Source: Caldinitratiruptor microaerophilus | Lineage (GTDB): Bacteria; Bacillota; Sulfobacillia; Symbiobacteriales; ZC4RG38 | Assembly: GCF_025999835.1 (NCBI RefSeq) | Contig: NZ_AP025628.1 | Coordinates: 868,001-932,000 of the forward strand | Direction: 5' to 3' | Length of the DNA: 64,000 nucleotides | Part shown: positions 24,691 through 32,828 of the stretch, piece by piece | Layout: each line of letters starts with the position of its first letter | Position numbering within the stretch: position 1 is the stretch's first letter | Notes under the pieces: generated by a model | Databases searched by the model: none | Seen by the model: only the letters and a program-made list of their open reading frames with translations | What the model was told of the DNA's origin: nothing | Translations under genes and position numbers: made by a program

Positions 24691-26535
24691 TCACTCCACG
24701 AGGCCCAAGCCCCGGGCCTGCTCGGGGTCGATGAGCGCGAGCTCGTGGGGCGCCGCCTCGATTCGCACGCGCACCCGCTGGTTGCCGGCGATCAGCAGCC
24801 CCTCACCGCGCCGTGCGCTGGCCAGGAGGTCCTTCTCGGCCTCGGTGAGGTTCAGGAGGGGGGCGAGCTTCTCGAGGTCGCGCTCCCCCTGGCGGAGGAG
24901 GAGCTTGTAGGTGGCGTTGCCGATCACCGCCTCCCCCTGGCGGGCCACCTCGGGGGCGAGGAAGTCGACGACGTTCTGCGTGATGGTGACGATGGCGCCG
25001 TTGTACTTGGCGATGCGCTTGGAGAGCTCGCGAAGGAAGTCGAGGGCGGCCGGCACCTGGGGGTCGGCGAGGAACCAGGCTTCGTCCACGACGAGGAGCT
25101 TGCGCTCCGACTGGCGGTCGCGGCGGATGAGGTCCCAGGCGAAGCCCAGGACGTTGAAGTACTGGGCGCGGCGCACGGGCTCGGCGAGGTTGTGGAGGTT
25201 GTGCACGTCCAGGACGATGACGTCCGCGTGCTCGGGGACGGTGGTCTGGCCGGCCCACAGCTCGGCGTCGGTCCCCTCGGCGGCCGGGCGCAGGAGCACG
25301 GCGAGGCGGTCCCAGCGCCCGGGGTCGCGGCGGGCGCGCTCCTGGAGGCGGGCGTGGAGGTCCCGGGTGGTGGGCCAGACGGGGACGGCGGCCGGGTCGG
25401 TGTCCCAGGTGACGCCGAACTCGGCGTAGAGGGCGAGGAGGGAATCCTCCAGGGCGGCACGCTCGAGGTCGGTGAGGTCGCGCAGGTAGAGGTGGAAGAA
25501 GGTCCGCACGCGCTGGAGGTGCAGGGCCAGGGGGCTACCGAGGCGCCCGGCGCCGGCGGTCTCGTCCGGCTCCCTGGGCACCGGGCGCACCTGCAGGGGG
25601 TTGATCACCCCGCCCCCGCCGGCGACGTCGACCCACGAGCCACCGAGCTTCTCGCAGAGGGGCTTGTACTCCCGCTCGGGGTCGATGAAGAGGACCCGGG
25701 CGCCGAGCTGGTACTCCCGCAGGGCCATGACCTTGACCGCGAAGGACTTGCCGGCGCGGGTGCGGGCGAGGACGGTCATGTTGGGGCCATCGGCACCAGC
25801 GTCGGGCGGAGGGCTCCAGCGGTTGACGAGCACCACGCCGCCCTGGGCGTCTCGGCCGAAGACGATGCCGCTGCCGTGGTTCAGCCCGCCCCCCACGAAG
25901 GGGAAGGCGCCGGCGACGGTCTCGCTGGGGAGGTGCCGGGGGGCGGCCTGGCGGACGGGCTCCGGTAGCCAGGCCCAGGGCCCGGCGGCGGTGAGGCCCT
26001 CCTGCTGGAGCCAGGCGAGGGTGCGGGCCCGCATGCCGGCAGCGGCCGCCGCGGCCTCGACCCGGCGGGTGCGCCGGTCCAGCTCCTCGGGGTCACGTCC
26101 CAGAACGAGGAGCACCACGACGGCGACGAAGACCTGCTGCTGCTCCTGGTCGATCTTGCGGAGGAGCTCCTGGGCATCCCGGAGGCTCTGCTCGGTGCGC
26201 TGGACGATGAGGGCGTTCCGAGGTCCGCCCTGAAGGCGCGCCGAGAACTCCAGGATGCTGCGATTGAGCTGCTGCACCAGGGCGTCCGGGTCGGTGGGGA
26301 CCAGGTGGAGGCTGCCGACAACGCCGGGGAGACCGAACAGGCGGGCCAGCCAGGCCGGGCCAGCCTTGGGCGGGTACCCGGTGATGGCCAGGACCCGGCC
26401 GAACTGGTCGCCGAAGGTGAGGCGGTGGCGCTCGAAGTCAAGTCCGGCAGGGGCGATGAGGTCGGCGAGCCCCGGGGCCAGGAGGGGCGGCGCGGGGGTA
26501 CGGGCCGGCGGGGTCTGGCGGCGGAGGGCGATCAC
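24691..26535 (-). CDS. virB4: VirB4/TraE-type conjugation ATPase
   Basis: GTG 26535 overlaps the stop of the upstream gene (GTGA), giving 614 residues. Walker A is unusual: VLARTRAGKSFAVKV (the first Gly of GxxxxGKS is Ala). Walker B is KLLVVDEAWFLADP near residue 435, followed by GAIVTITQNVVDFL, a VirB4-specific motif. LARLFGLPGVVGSLHLVPTD belongs to the N-domain. Family knowledge: the energising ATPase of type IV secretion. The VirB4 N-terminal part seems split onto the upstream gene. Confidence 0.92.
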   Translation of the reverse strand: MIALRRQTPPARTPAPPLLAPGLADLIAPAGLDFERHRLTFGDQFGRVLAITGYPPKAGPAWLARLFGLPGVVGSLHLVPTDPDALVQQLNRSILEFSARLQGGPRNALIVQRTEQSLRDAQELLRKIDQEQQQVFVAVVVLLVLGRDPEELDRRTRRVEAAAAAAGMRARTLAWLQQEGLTAAGPWAWLPEPVRQAAPRHLPSETVAGAFPFVGGGLNHGSGIVFGRDAQGGVVLVNRWSPPPDAGADGPNMTVLARTRAGKSFAVKVMALREYQLGARVLFIDPEREYKPLCEKLGGSWVDVAGGGGVINPLQVRPVPREPDETAGAGRLGSPLALHLQRVRTFFHLYLRDLTDLERAALEDSLLALYAEFGVTWDTDPAAVPVWPTTRDLHARLQERARRDPGRWDRLAVLLRPAAEGTDAELWAGQTTVPEHADVIVLDVHNLHNLAEPVRRAQYFNVLGFAWDLIRRDRQSERKLLVVDEAWFLADPQVPAALDFLRELSKRIAKYNGAIVTITQNVVDFLAPEVARQGEAVIGNATYKLLLRQGERDLEKLAPLLNLTEAEKDLLASARRGEGLLIAGNQRVRVRIEAAPHELALIDPEQARGLGLVE

Positions 26536-27533
26536 CGCTCGGGCACCTCCAGGAAGGTGGTGAGGGAAGGAGGCCCGTCCGGCAGCCGCTCGAAGGCGGC
26601 CTGGGCAGGGTGGCTCCAGGTGTGGAGGAGGTCGAGGAGCTCGCGGCCCCCGAGGACGTGCGCCTCCAGGTCGGCGCGCCGCAGGCGCTCGGCCAGTTCG
26701 GCGGCCCGGCGGAGGAGCTCCTCCCGGGCACCTGGGCCGGGGGGCTGGGGCAGGAGCACGTAGTAGCGGCGCTCCAGGGCCTCGCCGCTGGCGACCAGAC
26801 CGGAGACGTAGCGGATGTAGGGCCGCAGGAGCCTCTGCCGGGCGGGATCGACCTCCTGGAGCCGGGCCTCGAGCCCCCGCACGTAGGCGTCGAGGTCGAC
26901 GGGCCGGGCGACGGAGAGGATCTGGGCCGGGTGCTGGAGGGCGTTCAGGGCCTCGTGCACGGCGGCGATGATGCGGCCCTGCTCGGCGCTGCTGCAGAGG
27001 CTGAGGTTGACGGGAAGGACCCAAAGGCCGGCCACCAGGGCGCCGTCCCGGCGGACGAGGACGGCGTCGTCCACGTCCTGGACGGGAAACCAGGCCCCCA
27101 CGGCGGGAGGGAGACTCGAGCGAGCCTGGGCTTGCGAACGGGGGCGGCGGAAGGGGACCACCGCGGACAGAAAGGTCAGAGGCCCGACTCCCGGATGTGT
27201 TGCAGGGATCGGCGCGACGGGGGAGGCCCCGCCGAGGCGGTAAAGGTACCGCTGCGGATGGGTGCGGTAGAGGCGCAGCCGCTGGAGCGCGGCGAGGAGG
27301 CTGTTCGGGCCGCCCCGGACGAGCTGCCACACCGCGCCGGGGGGCAGGACGAAGAGGGCAGCCCGCACCGGCCGGGAGAGGCCGAGGCCGCCGGCGAGGG
27401 CGGCCAGGCCCGCACCGAGCGCGATGGCGGCAGCCAGGGCGAAGAGCTCGGGCCAGCCGAAGCCGGGGAAGAACTCGAAGCGGGTGGTCACCTGCCGGGG
27501 GATGAGGTAGCTGCGGTCGGAGATGGGCGACAC
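26532..27533 (-). CDS. VirB3/PrgI-like membrane protein joined to a VirB4 N-domain-like region
   Basis: 333 residues. SYLIPRQVTTRFEFFPGFGW precedes two membrane helices (ELFALAAAIALGAGLAALAG and AALFVLPPGAVWQL), as in PrgI/VirB3 proteins, ending RYLYR. The remaining 230 residues (LWVLPVNLSLCSSAEQGRII, PYIRYVSGLVASGEALERRY, YYVLLPQPPGPGAREELLRR) resemble the N-domain of VirB4-type ATPases such as TraC. Coupled to virB4 by a 4-nt overlap. It would sit in the membrane at the channel base. Confidence 0.75.
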   Translation of the reverse strand: MSPISDRSYLIPRQVTTRFEFFPGFGWPELFALAAAIALGAGLAALAGGLGLSRPVRAALFVLPPGAVWQLVRGGPNSLLAALQRLRLYRTHPQRYLYRLGGASPVAPIPATHPGVGPLTFLSAVVPFRRPRSQAQARSSLPPAVGAWFPVQDVDDAVLVRRDGALVAGLWVLPVNLSLCSSAEQGRIIAAVHEALNALQHPAQILSVARPVDLDAYVRGLEARLQEVDPARQRLLRPYIRYVSGLVASGEALERRYYVLLPQPPGPGAREELLRRAAELAERLRRADLEAHVLGGRELLDLLHTWSHPAQAAFERLPDGPPSLTTFLEVPER

Positions 27534-27536
27534 CCC

Positions 27537-28427
27537 CTACCAGACGGCGCGGGCGAGCACGTGGGCCGCCGCGTGAGTGGCCAGGCTCATGGTCGCCCGC
27601 CCGAAGCCGGAGGAGTAGGCGTAGGTGCGGAGCACCCGGGGGCTGGTGACGCCGACCCAGATGAGGGCCATGGCGAGGACGAAGCTGCGGAAGTCGAAGC
27701 CTTTGCCCAGGGTCATGTGGATGACGCCGTACATGACGAGCATCTGCACGGCCTGGGTGAGGCTGACGACGAGCACTTCCCGCCACCAGACGGCGAAGGT
27801 GCCGGAGGCGAGGAAGTCGTCGTTGCCGGCGACGGAGACGGCGAGGATCGGGCCCGCGACGTAGGCGACGGCCAGCTCAGCACCGCGGATGGCGGCCTGG
27901 AAGTGGAGGATGAGGAGGCCGAGGAGCATCAGGACGACGAAGAGGGCCGCCAGGAGGACAGGAACCGGGGACGGTGTGGGGGAGAGCGGGAAGGGCAGCA
28001 GGCCGGCGACGAGGGTCTCCGCCCACTGCTGGACGTCCACGGCGAATCCGGCCCGGGCGAGATCGTCGGTGAGGAGGTTGGCGAAGAGGGTCACGAGCCC
28101 GACGACGGACGGGCTGCCCGCCACGGCGGCGGCTCCGAGGGTGGTGCGGCGGAACCAGACGAGGGGGTCGAGATGGGGCTCGCCGGCGGCCCGGAGCTGA
28201 TAGAGCCGCACGGCGTCGAAGGTGGCCCGCAGCCCCAGCAGGCTCCAAGCCACTCCGGAGGTGACCTGGTAAGCAGACTGGACCCAGGGCTCCGGAACGA
28301 GCCAGACGACCTTGAGCAGGTCCGCGGTGTACTGGAGGAGCCAGGTGGCGATCTGACGCACCTGGTCGGCGAGCCATTGCTCCACGGCACCCTGGACGAG
28401 CCGGTTGAGGGCGTCGACGAGATTCAC
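27537..28427 (-). CDS. TrbL/VirB6-like polytopic channel protein
   Basis: GTG 28427 after GAGGTG gives 296 residues with at least five hydrophobic spans, e.g. VLLAALFVVLMLLGLLILHF, GAELAVAYVAGPILAVSVAG and LVVSLTQAVQMLVMYGVIHM. The order of an N-terminal amphipathic region, central Pro-rich loop (FPLSPTPSPVPV) and C-terminal spans fits TrbL/VirB6 proteins, the inner-membrane pore of type IV secretion. It is 3 bp upstream of the VirB3-like gene. Confidence 0.82.
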   Translation of the reverse strand: MNLVDALNRLVQGAVEQWLADQVRQIATWLLQYTADLLKVVWLVPEPWVQSAYQVTSGVAWSLLGLRATFDAVRLYQLRAAGEPHLDPLVWFRRTTLGAAAVAGSPSVVGLVTLFANLLTDDLARAGFAVDVQQWAETLVAGLLPFPLSPTPSPVPVLLAALFVVLMLLGLLILHFQAAIRGAELAVAYVAGPILAVSVAGNDDFLASGTFAVWWREVLVVSLTQAVQMLVMYGVIHMTLGKGFDFRSFVLAMALIWVGVTSPRVLRTYAYSSGFGRATMSLATHAAAHVLARAVW

Positions 28428-28448
28428 GGGCACCTCTTCCCCCCTTTC

Positions 28449-28590
28449 CCGCCCGGCCTGAGAGCAAGGGATCGGCCGGCCCCGGCAGAGGCAAGGGCGC
28501 CGGAGGCGCCGCCGCAGGCGGCCGAAGCGAAGCGAAGGCCCTTGCCGGAGCCGGGGCAGGCGGTAGGATCGGGCTGGCCGGGCGGGCGGG
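28449..28590 (-). repeat. Long palindromic repeat, copy C of three
   Basis: Nearly identical to copy A (6862-7004) over its whole length but inverted. It fills the whole gap between the pilin-like gene (stop at 28592) and the VirB6-like gene (start 28427). Stems: GGCAAGGGC with GCCCTTGCC, and CGCCGCAGGCGG-type tip. Confidence 0.75.
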
Positions 28591-28591
28591 A

Positions 28592-28915
28592 TTACTGGAA
28601 GTAGCCGGACAGCCAGTTGATGGTTCCTGCAGCCGTCTCGGCGATGGCCGTGCCGATGAGGACCTTGCGCATGGCGCTGTTGTGGCGTTGGACGTTGGTC
28701 TCGTCCGGGTCGACGTTCCGCATGAGCGCGTGGTAGGCGAGCATGGAGCCGCCCGTGCCTGGCACGAGGAGGAGGAGCCATGAGGTAGCCTCGTTCACGA
28801 GGCGGGCGGCACCCTGGACGACCGGCGGGGCTGCGGCCCAGGCGGCGGAGGCGCCGGCGAGGGCGGCAACGAGCAGGGGAAACGCGGCGAGAACGCGCAC
28901 GAGGAGTCGGCGCAC
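28592..28915 (-). CDS. VirB2/TrbC-like conjugative pilin
   Basis: GTG 28915 after AGGAGG gives 107 residues. A signal peptide (LLVRVLAAFPLLVAALAGAS to AWA) is followed by two hydrophobic segments: EATSWLLLLVPGTGGSMLAY and RKVLIGTAIAETAAGTINWL. Size and plan fit VirB2/TrbC-type subunits. It is immediately upstream of the VirB6-like gene, its usual place. Confidence 0.78.
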   Translation of the reverse strand: MRRLLVRVLAAFPLLVAALAGASAAWAAAPPVVQGAARLVNEATSWLLLLVPGTGGSMLAYHALMRNVDPDETNVQRHNSAMRKVLIGTAIAETAAGTINWLSGYFQ

Positions 28916-28928
28916 CGGGATCGACCTC

Positions 28929-29318
28929 CTATTCGGGCTGGGGACCGGAAGAGACCCGAGCGGTGTAAAGGGTTCGGAGGCACGAGAGAAGGGCGGTCTC
29001 GGCCTGGTGAAGGTGGTGCATGGCCACGTGGAGTCGGGCGTCGGGGGGTGTGGCATCGAGGAGGCCGAGCGCTTGCCCGGCCTTCCCGAGTTCGGTGCAC
29101 GCGGGCGAAGAAGGTCCGGCCCGCTGGACGGCGATGACGAGGAAGCGCTGCGCCTGGGAGAGCGTGCCGCGAGCCATGCGCATCCACTCGACGTGATCGT
29201 GGCCGTACGCGAAGAGGGTTTGGGCCAGGTCCTGGGCGCTCCGGACGGCCGCCAGCGCGCGGCGAACCGCCGAGATGAAGTCGCCGCCGGGCGGAGACGA
29301 CACTGCCTGTGCCGGCAC
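28929..29318 (-). CDS. Small helical protein of unknown function
   Basis: 129 residues from GTG 29318 behind GGAGGTGG. Long helices (FISAVRRALAAVRSAQDLAQ, ARLHVAMHHLHQAETALLSC) suggest a four-helix fold. No motif recognised. It lies between a similar-sized gene and the VirB2-like gene, with 13 and 18 bp gaps, so it is in the transfer operon. Could be a chaperone-like or relaxosome accessory. Confidence 0.5.
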   Translation of the reverse strand: MPAQAVSSPPGGDFISAVRRALAAVRSAQDLAQTLFAYGHDHVEWMRMARGTLSQAQRFLVIAVQRAGPSSPACTELGKAGQALGLLDATPPDARLHVAMHHLHQAETALLSCLRTLYTARVSSGPQPE

Positions 29319-29336
29319 GGTACACCACCTCCGGGG

Positions 29337-29777
29337 TCAGGGCTCGGGCCCGCCGGCCTGCTGCCTCTGGGCGAGGGCGGTGTCGAGGGCGCGCTGCAGG
29401 GCGCCCGCGGCGAGGGTGATCCCGCGGACGGCGCCGTCCACGTCACGGGCCTGAGCTCGCCGGACGGCAAACTCGACGTGACCGTGGGCACGGTCCACGG
29501 CGGTGGCGAGGACCCGAGCCGCCGGCGGCTCCTGCGCTAGGCGGGCGAGACGCTGCTGGACGACTGCCATGACGGCCAGGGCACCGTCCAGGTCGTGGCG
29601 GCGGATCAGGGCATGGTGTGCCCGGGCCAGGTCGCGCTGGACGGAGCGAAGCTCGCGGCGCAGGCGGGCGCTGATGCTCGCACGGTCCCGGGCCGAGAGC
29701 GGGGGAATGGCAACGGGGGCGGGCGCCGGCGGGGACCCCGCCCGCTGAGGTGGGAGCGGGCGGGCAGGCTGCGTCAT
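29337..29777 (-). CDS. Small helical protein of unknown function
   Basis: 146 residues from ATG 29777 behind AGGAGG. The Pro-rich first 30 residues are followed by helices (DRASISARLRRELRSVQRDL, DLDGALAVMAVVQQRLARLA). By plan it could be a distant paralogue of the gene downstream (28929-29318). Directly after the coupling-protein gene (16 bp). No function recognised. Confidence 0.5.
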   Translation of the reverse strand: MTQPARPLPPQRAGSPPAPAPVAIPPLSARDRASISARLRRELRSVQRDLARAHHALIRRHDLDGALAVMAVVQQRLARLAQEPPAARVLATAVDRAHGHVEFAVRRAQARDVDGAVRGITLAAGALQRALDTALAQRQQAGGPEP

Positions 29778-29793
29778 GGGCAGGACCTCCTAC

Positions 29794-32361
29794 TTACTGG
29801 CTTGCGTGGCGTGGCGGGTACGCGAAGTCGACGCCGCTGCCGTCGCGCCGGAGCACGAGGGCAGCGCTGAACCGGTTGCCGGTCCGGCTGCGGAAGCCGT
29901 CCAGGACCGGTGTCTGACCGTCCCGGAGGAGGGCGGCGAGTTCCTCGTGGGCCAGGGCACGGCCGGCCACCGCGCGCCGGACGTTCAGGCGGCAACCGGG
30001 GCCGGTGCAGCGAACGGCGAACCGGCCCAGCTCCAGAGGGCTGCCGCACAGGGGGCAAGGCGGCAGGTCCGGCGGGCCCGGCTGTGTCCCCGTGGGAGCC
30101 TCGTGCGCGCCGGCTTCGGCGGGAGGGCGCTCCCCCGTGTGACCCCGCCGCGCTCCGCGCGCCCAGAGAGGCACGCGTCCCCCAGGCCCGGGAGGGGTTT
30201 CCGCCACGTCCGGGCCCGTGGCCTCGGGGCTTTCCCCCGCTGAGTGATCGCCATCCATGCCGCGCGTGCCCCCGGTGTCGGCAACGCTCGCGACGGCCGC
30301 CCAAACCGGGGTGCGGGCGCGGCCGCCCGTCCCGGGGGGAGGAGCCGAGCCCGGGGCAGAGCCCTGCCCGCCGGGGGCGCCCGCGCTCGCGTCGTGGCCA
30401 GTGCGGGGGTCAGCCGGCACAGAGGACGCGGCGCCGTCGTCGGGGGGTGATGCGGCCACGTCGGATGGCGCGAAGGATTCGCCGGCCAGGAGCTGTGCCA
30501 GGGTGGAGGCCGCGCCGGCGAAGGGCACGGGAGACCAGAGCGGGGGCGGCCCGTCGTCTTGCCGCACGGGCGGAGGGGATCCGGGCGCCTCGAAGTCCAT
30601 GGCGAAGGGCCAGGCGGCCAGGTCGGGCAGCGGCAGGCGGACCGGGTGCTGGCCGGACTGGAGGACGAGGGCCTGTCCGGCGGGCCAGCGCAGGACCTCG
30701 TCGGGGGTGAGGAGGCTGCGGCCGGAGAGGTGCTCGCTGCTGCCCGTGCTCAGGTCGTTCCGGCGGGCGGTGGTGGAGCCGGTGCGGGTGCGGATCGTGT
30801 ACTGCCCGAGCTTCTCGGCGATCTCCTTGGCGGTCTCCCGGTCGGCCGTGCGGAGGAAGATCCAGGTGTCGCAGTTGGCGGCAATCACGGCGGCCGTCTC
30901 CTTGCCGTACCTGGCGGCGAGCTGGGGCAGCGCTTGGAGGATCATCACCGCGGCCATGCGGCGCCCCCGCATGACGGCGACCATCTTGTCCCAGTCCCGG
31001 ATCTTGCCCAGGTTGGCGAACTCGTCGAGCACCCAGTACAGGGGCACCGGCAGGCTTCCGCCGGTCGCGTGGGCCAGGCGGACGAGGGCACTGTACATCG
31101 GGGCGATGTACAGGGCGGCGATGGGGTTGCGGGTGCTGCGGTCGTCGGGGATGAGGAGGTAGACGACGGTGGGCCGGCGGCCGGGGTCGGCAAGGTCGCC
31201 GCCCTGACGGGCCGTCATGCGGGCGACGGCGGGATCGGCGAAGAGGCGGAGCTTGCTGGCCGCCGTGGTGAGGACGCCCGCCCGGGTCTTGTCCTGGCTG
31301 AGGCGGACCGTGCCGTAAGCCTGCCGGGCCGGGTGATCTTCCGGGAGGGCGTCCATGAGGAAGTCCAACTCCGCGCCGGTGTCCGCGCCCGACGTGCTCA
31401 GCAGATGACACACGCTGGCCATGTGCCGGGCTTCGGCCGACGCCTGGGTGGCGACGTACAGGGCCAGGGCGGCGATGAGGGCCTCGGCGGACTGGGCCCA
31501 GAAGGGGTCCTTGCCGTAGGGGTCGGCTCCGGAGGCGTCCCCGGTGACGAGGGTGTGCGCCAGGTCCCAGGCGAGCTGGGAGGCGTAATCGAGGTCCCCG
31601 GCCGCGGCCGCCGCGGCCACGGCCGCCAGCGGGTTGTAGGGGTCGGAACGGGCGGGGTCGATGAGGTTGAGGGTGCGTACCTGGTAGCCCTGGCGGCGGA
31701 AGTGGTCGGCAGTGGCAGCGTAGAGCTCGCCCTTGGGGTCGGTGACGACGATGGAGACGCCCGCCTGCCCCAGCAGCCACAGGGTCGGGAGGACGAGGCG
31801 GCGGGTCTTGCCGCTCCCGGGCGAGCCGATGACGAGGACGTGCGGGTTGACGGTGGGCGAGGGGACGCTGACCCAGGCGGCCATGCGCCGGCCCCGGCCG
31901 GCGGCGCCCAGCACGACGCCGGCAGGCGGCGGTCGCGAGGCGGTGCCCTCCAGGAGAGGTCGCACGGGCACCCGGGCGAGGGTGCGCCGGATCTCCTCCG
32001 GGCGGCGCCAGCGGGCCGTCCCGTGGGCGCCCGAGGGGTCGGGTGGCGGGGCCACCCCCGCCGGGCCGCGAACGGACCGCCGCCCGAACGGGTCCGGGAG
32101 GAGGAGCCAGAGCGCTCCGACGCCGACGAAGCCCTGGAGGATGAGCCAGCCGGTACGGGCCGAGCGGTCGGCGTCCGTACGGGGGGCCAGGAGACTTGCG
32201 GCCGCCCGCAGGGGGTGGCGCAGCCATCCGTCGCGCCAGTCGGCGATCCGTGCGGGCCGGCGTCCGGGCACGGGGAGGTAGGGCGGGAGGCGGGCGAGGG
32301 CGGGGAGCAGGCGGAGGTCCGCCACGAGCAGGAGCGCGAGGAGGGCGAGGCGGACGCGCAA
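29794..32361 (-). CDS. VirD4/TraG-type coupling protein with a topoisomerase-III-like C-terminal module
   Basis: TTG 32361, 9 nt after GGAGG, gives 855 residues. Two N-terminal membrane helices (LALLALLLVADLRLLPALAR and GWLILQGFVGVGALWLLLP) come first. Walker A is VIGSPGSGKTRRLVLPTLW and Walker B PLYWVLDEFANLGKI. TraG motifs VVTDPKGELY and ALPQLAARYG follow. After a 150-residue Gly/Pro/Ser linker comes a C-terminal zinc finger (CPLCGSP, CTGPGCRLNV) and the repeat TPVLDGFRSRTGNRFSAALV ending GSGVDFAYP. That tail is the same module that ends TopB at 4585. Family knowledge: the coupling protein pumps relaxase-DNA into the channel. The tail is not part of normal VirD4 and may bind single-stranded DNA. 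Confidence 0.9.
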   Translation of the reverse strand: MRVRLALLALLLVADLRLLPALARLPPYLPVPGRRPARIADWRDGWLRHPLRAAASLLAPRTDADRSARTGWLILQGFVGVGALWLLLPDPFGRRSVRGPAGVAPPPDPSGAHGTARWRRPEEIRRTLARVPVRPLLEGTASRPPPAGVVLGAAGRGRRMAAWVSVPSPTVNPHVLVIGSPGSGKTRRLVLPTLWLLGQAGVSIVVTDPKGELYAATADHFRRQGYQVRTLNLIDPARSDPYNPLAAVAAAAAAGDLDYASQLAWDLAHTLVTGDASGADPYGKDPFWAQSAEALIAALALYVATQASAEARHMASVCHLLSTSGADTGAELDFLMDALPEDHPARQAYGTVRLSQDKTRAGVLTTAASKLRLFADPAVARMTARQGGDLADPGRRPTVVYLLIPDDRSTRNPIAALYIAPMYSALVRLAHATGGSLPVPLYWVLDEFANLGKIRDWDKMVAVMRGRRMAAVMILQALPQLAARYGKETAAVIAANCDTWIFLRTADRETAKEIAEKLGQYTIRTRTGSTTARRNDLSTGSSEHLSGRSLLTPDEVLRWPAGQALVLQSGQHPVRLPLPDLAAWPFAMDFEAPGSPPPVRQDDGPPPLWSPVPFAGAASTLAQLLAGESFAPSDVAASPPDDGAASSVPADPRTGHDASAGAPGGQGSAPGSAPPPGTGGRARTPVWAAVASVADTGGTRGMDGDHSAGESPEATGPDVAETPPGPGGRVPLWARGARRGHTGERPPAEAGAHEAPTGTQPGPPDLPPCPLCGSPLELGRFAVRCTGPGCRLNVRRAVAGRALAHEELAALLRDGQTPVLDGFRSRTGNRFSAALVLRRDGSGVDFAYPPRHASQ

Positions 32362-32420
32362 AGGACAGCACCTCCAAGTCCGCATGGGGGGCGGGCGGGA
32401 CGGTGCGGGGCGAAAGGAGC

Positions 32421-32520
32421 GTACCCAAAACGTACCGGAAATGTACCGCACGGAGAGGGGAGGAACCGGCAGACGAAGGCGAGAGGTACAGAAACGGTAC
32501 GGAAAGGGTACGAAAAAACC
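32421..32520. repeat. Two triplets of 11-bp GTAC iterons: candidate parC centromere or oriT-like site
   Basis: GTAC cores occur at 32421, 32432, 32443 and again at 32486, 32497, 32508: two clusters of three, exact 11-bp period, 43 bp between them. Left units read GTACC-CAAAAC and GTACC-GGAAAT; right units AGGTACAGAAA, CGGTACGGAAA, GGGTACGAAAA. A weak seventh copy (CCTAC) falls at about 32519. The array lies right after the ParM/small-protein operon and before the coupling protein. One-turn phasing in two clusters is the layout of R1 parC. Confidence 0.7.
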
Positions 32521-32555
32521 TACAGGCGCTGTTTGCACGGCTGTGGAAGCGGTGG

Positions 32556-32828
32556 TCAGGAATCGCCAAAGAAGTCTTGGGCGAGGACTTGCGCCAGCTT
32601 GGGTGACGACGCGGGCGCGGCGGCCGGAGGCGGGCGGGTGCCCGGGGCTGCGAGCGCGCCCCGGAGCGCCAGGGCGAGGAGCGTCAAGGCGGCCGTGATA
32701 GCGCCGTGCGCGTCGCTCCCGTAAAGGGCCAGCACCTCCGCGGGAGGGCCCGGGGGTACCTCGTAGAGGAGACGATCCCCCGGCTGGATCGGCCGACGCT
32801 TGCGCCGAACGGCGTTGCGCGTGCCCAT
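32556..32828 (-). CDS. Small basic protein after ParM: candidate ParR-type adaptor
   Basis: ATG 32828 overlaps the parM stop (ATGA), giving 90 residues. The N-terminus is highly basic (GTRNAVRRKRRPIQPGDRLL), followed by YEVPPGPPAEVLALYGSD and a hydrophobic helix (GAITAALTLLALALRGALAA). Position and size fit the ParR component of ParMRC systems, which is a small RHH protein binding iterons next to the operon; the iteron array is 35 bp downstream. No direct sequence signature of RHH is certain, so this is inference from context. Confidence 0.5.
   Translation of the reverse strand: MGTRNAVRRKRRPIQPGDRLLYEVPPGPPAEVLALYGSDAHGAITAALTLLALALRGALAAPGTRPPPAAAPASSPKLAQVLAQDFFGDS

Noticed and set aside
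32421-32520. CRISPR array
   Set aside because: The repeats are 11 bp with no variable spacers; the unit is an iteron array. No Cas genes are seen in the window.
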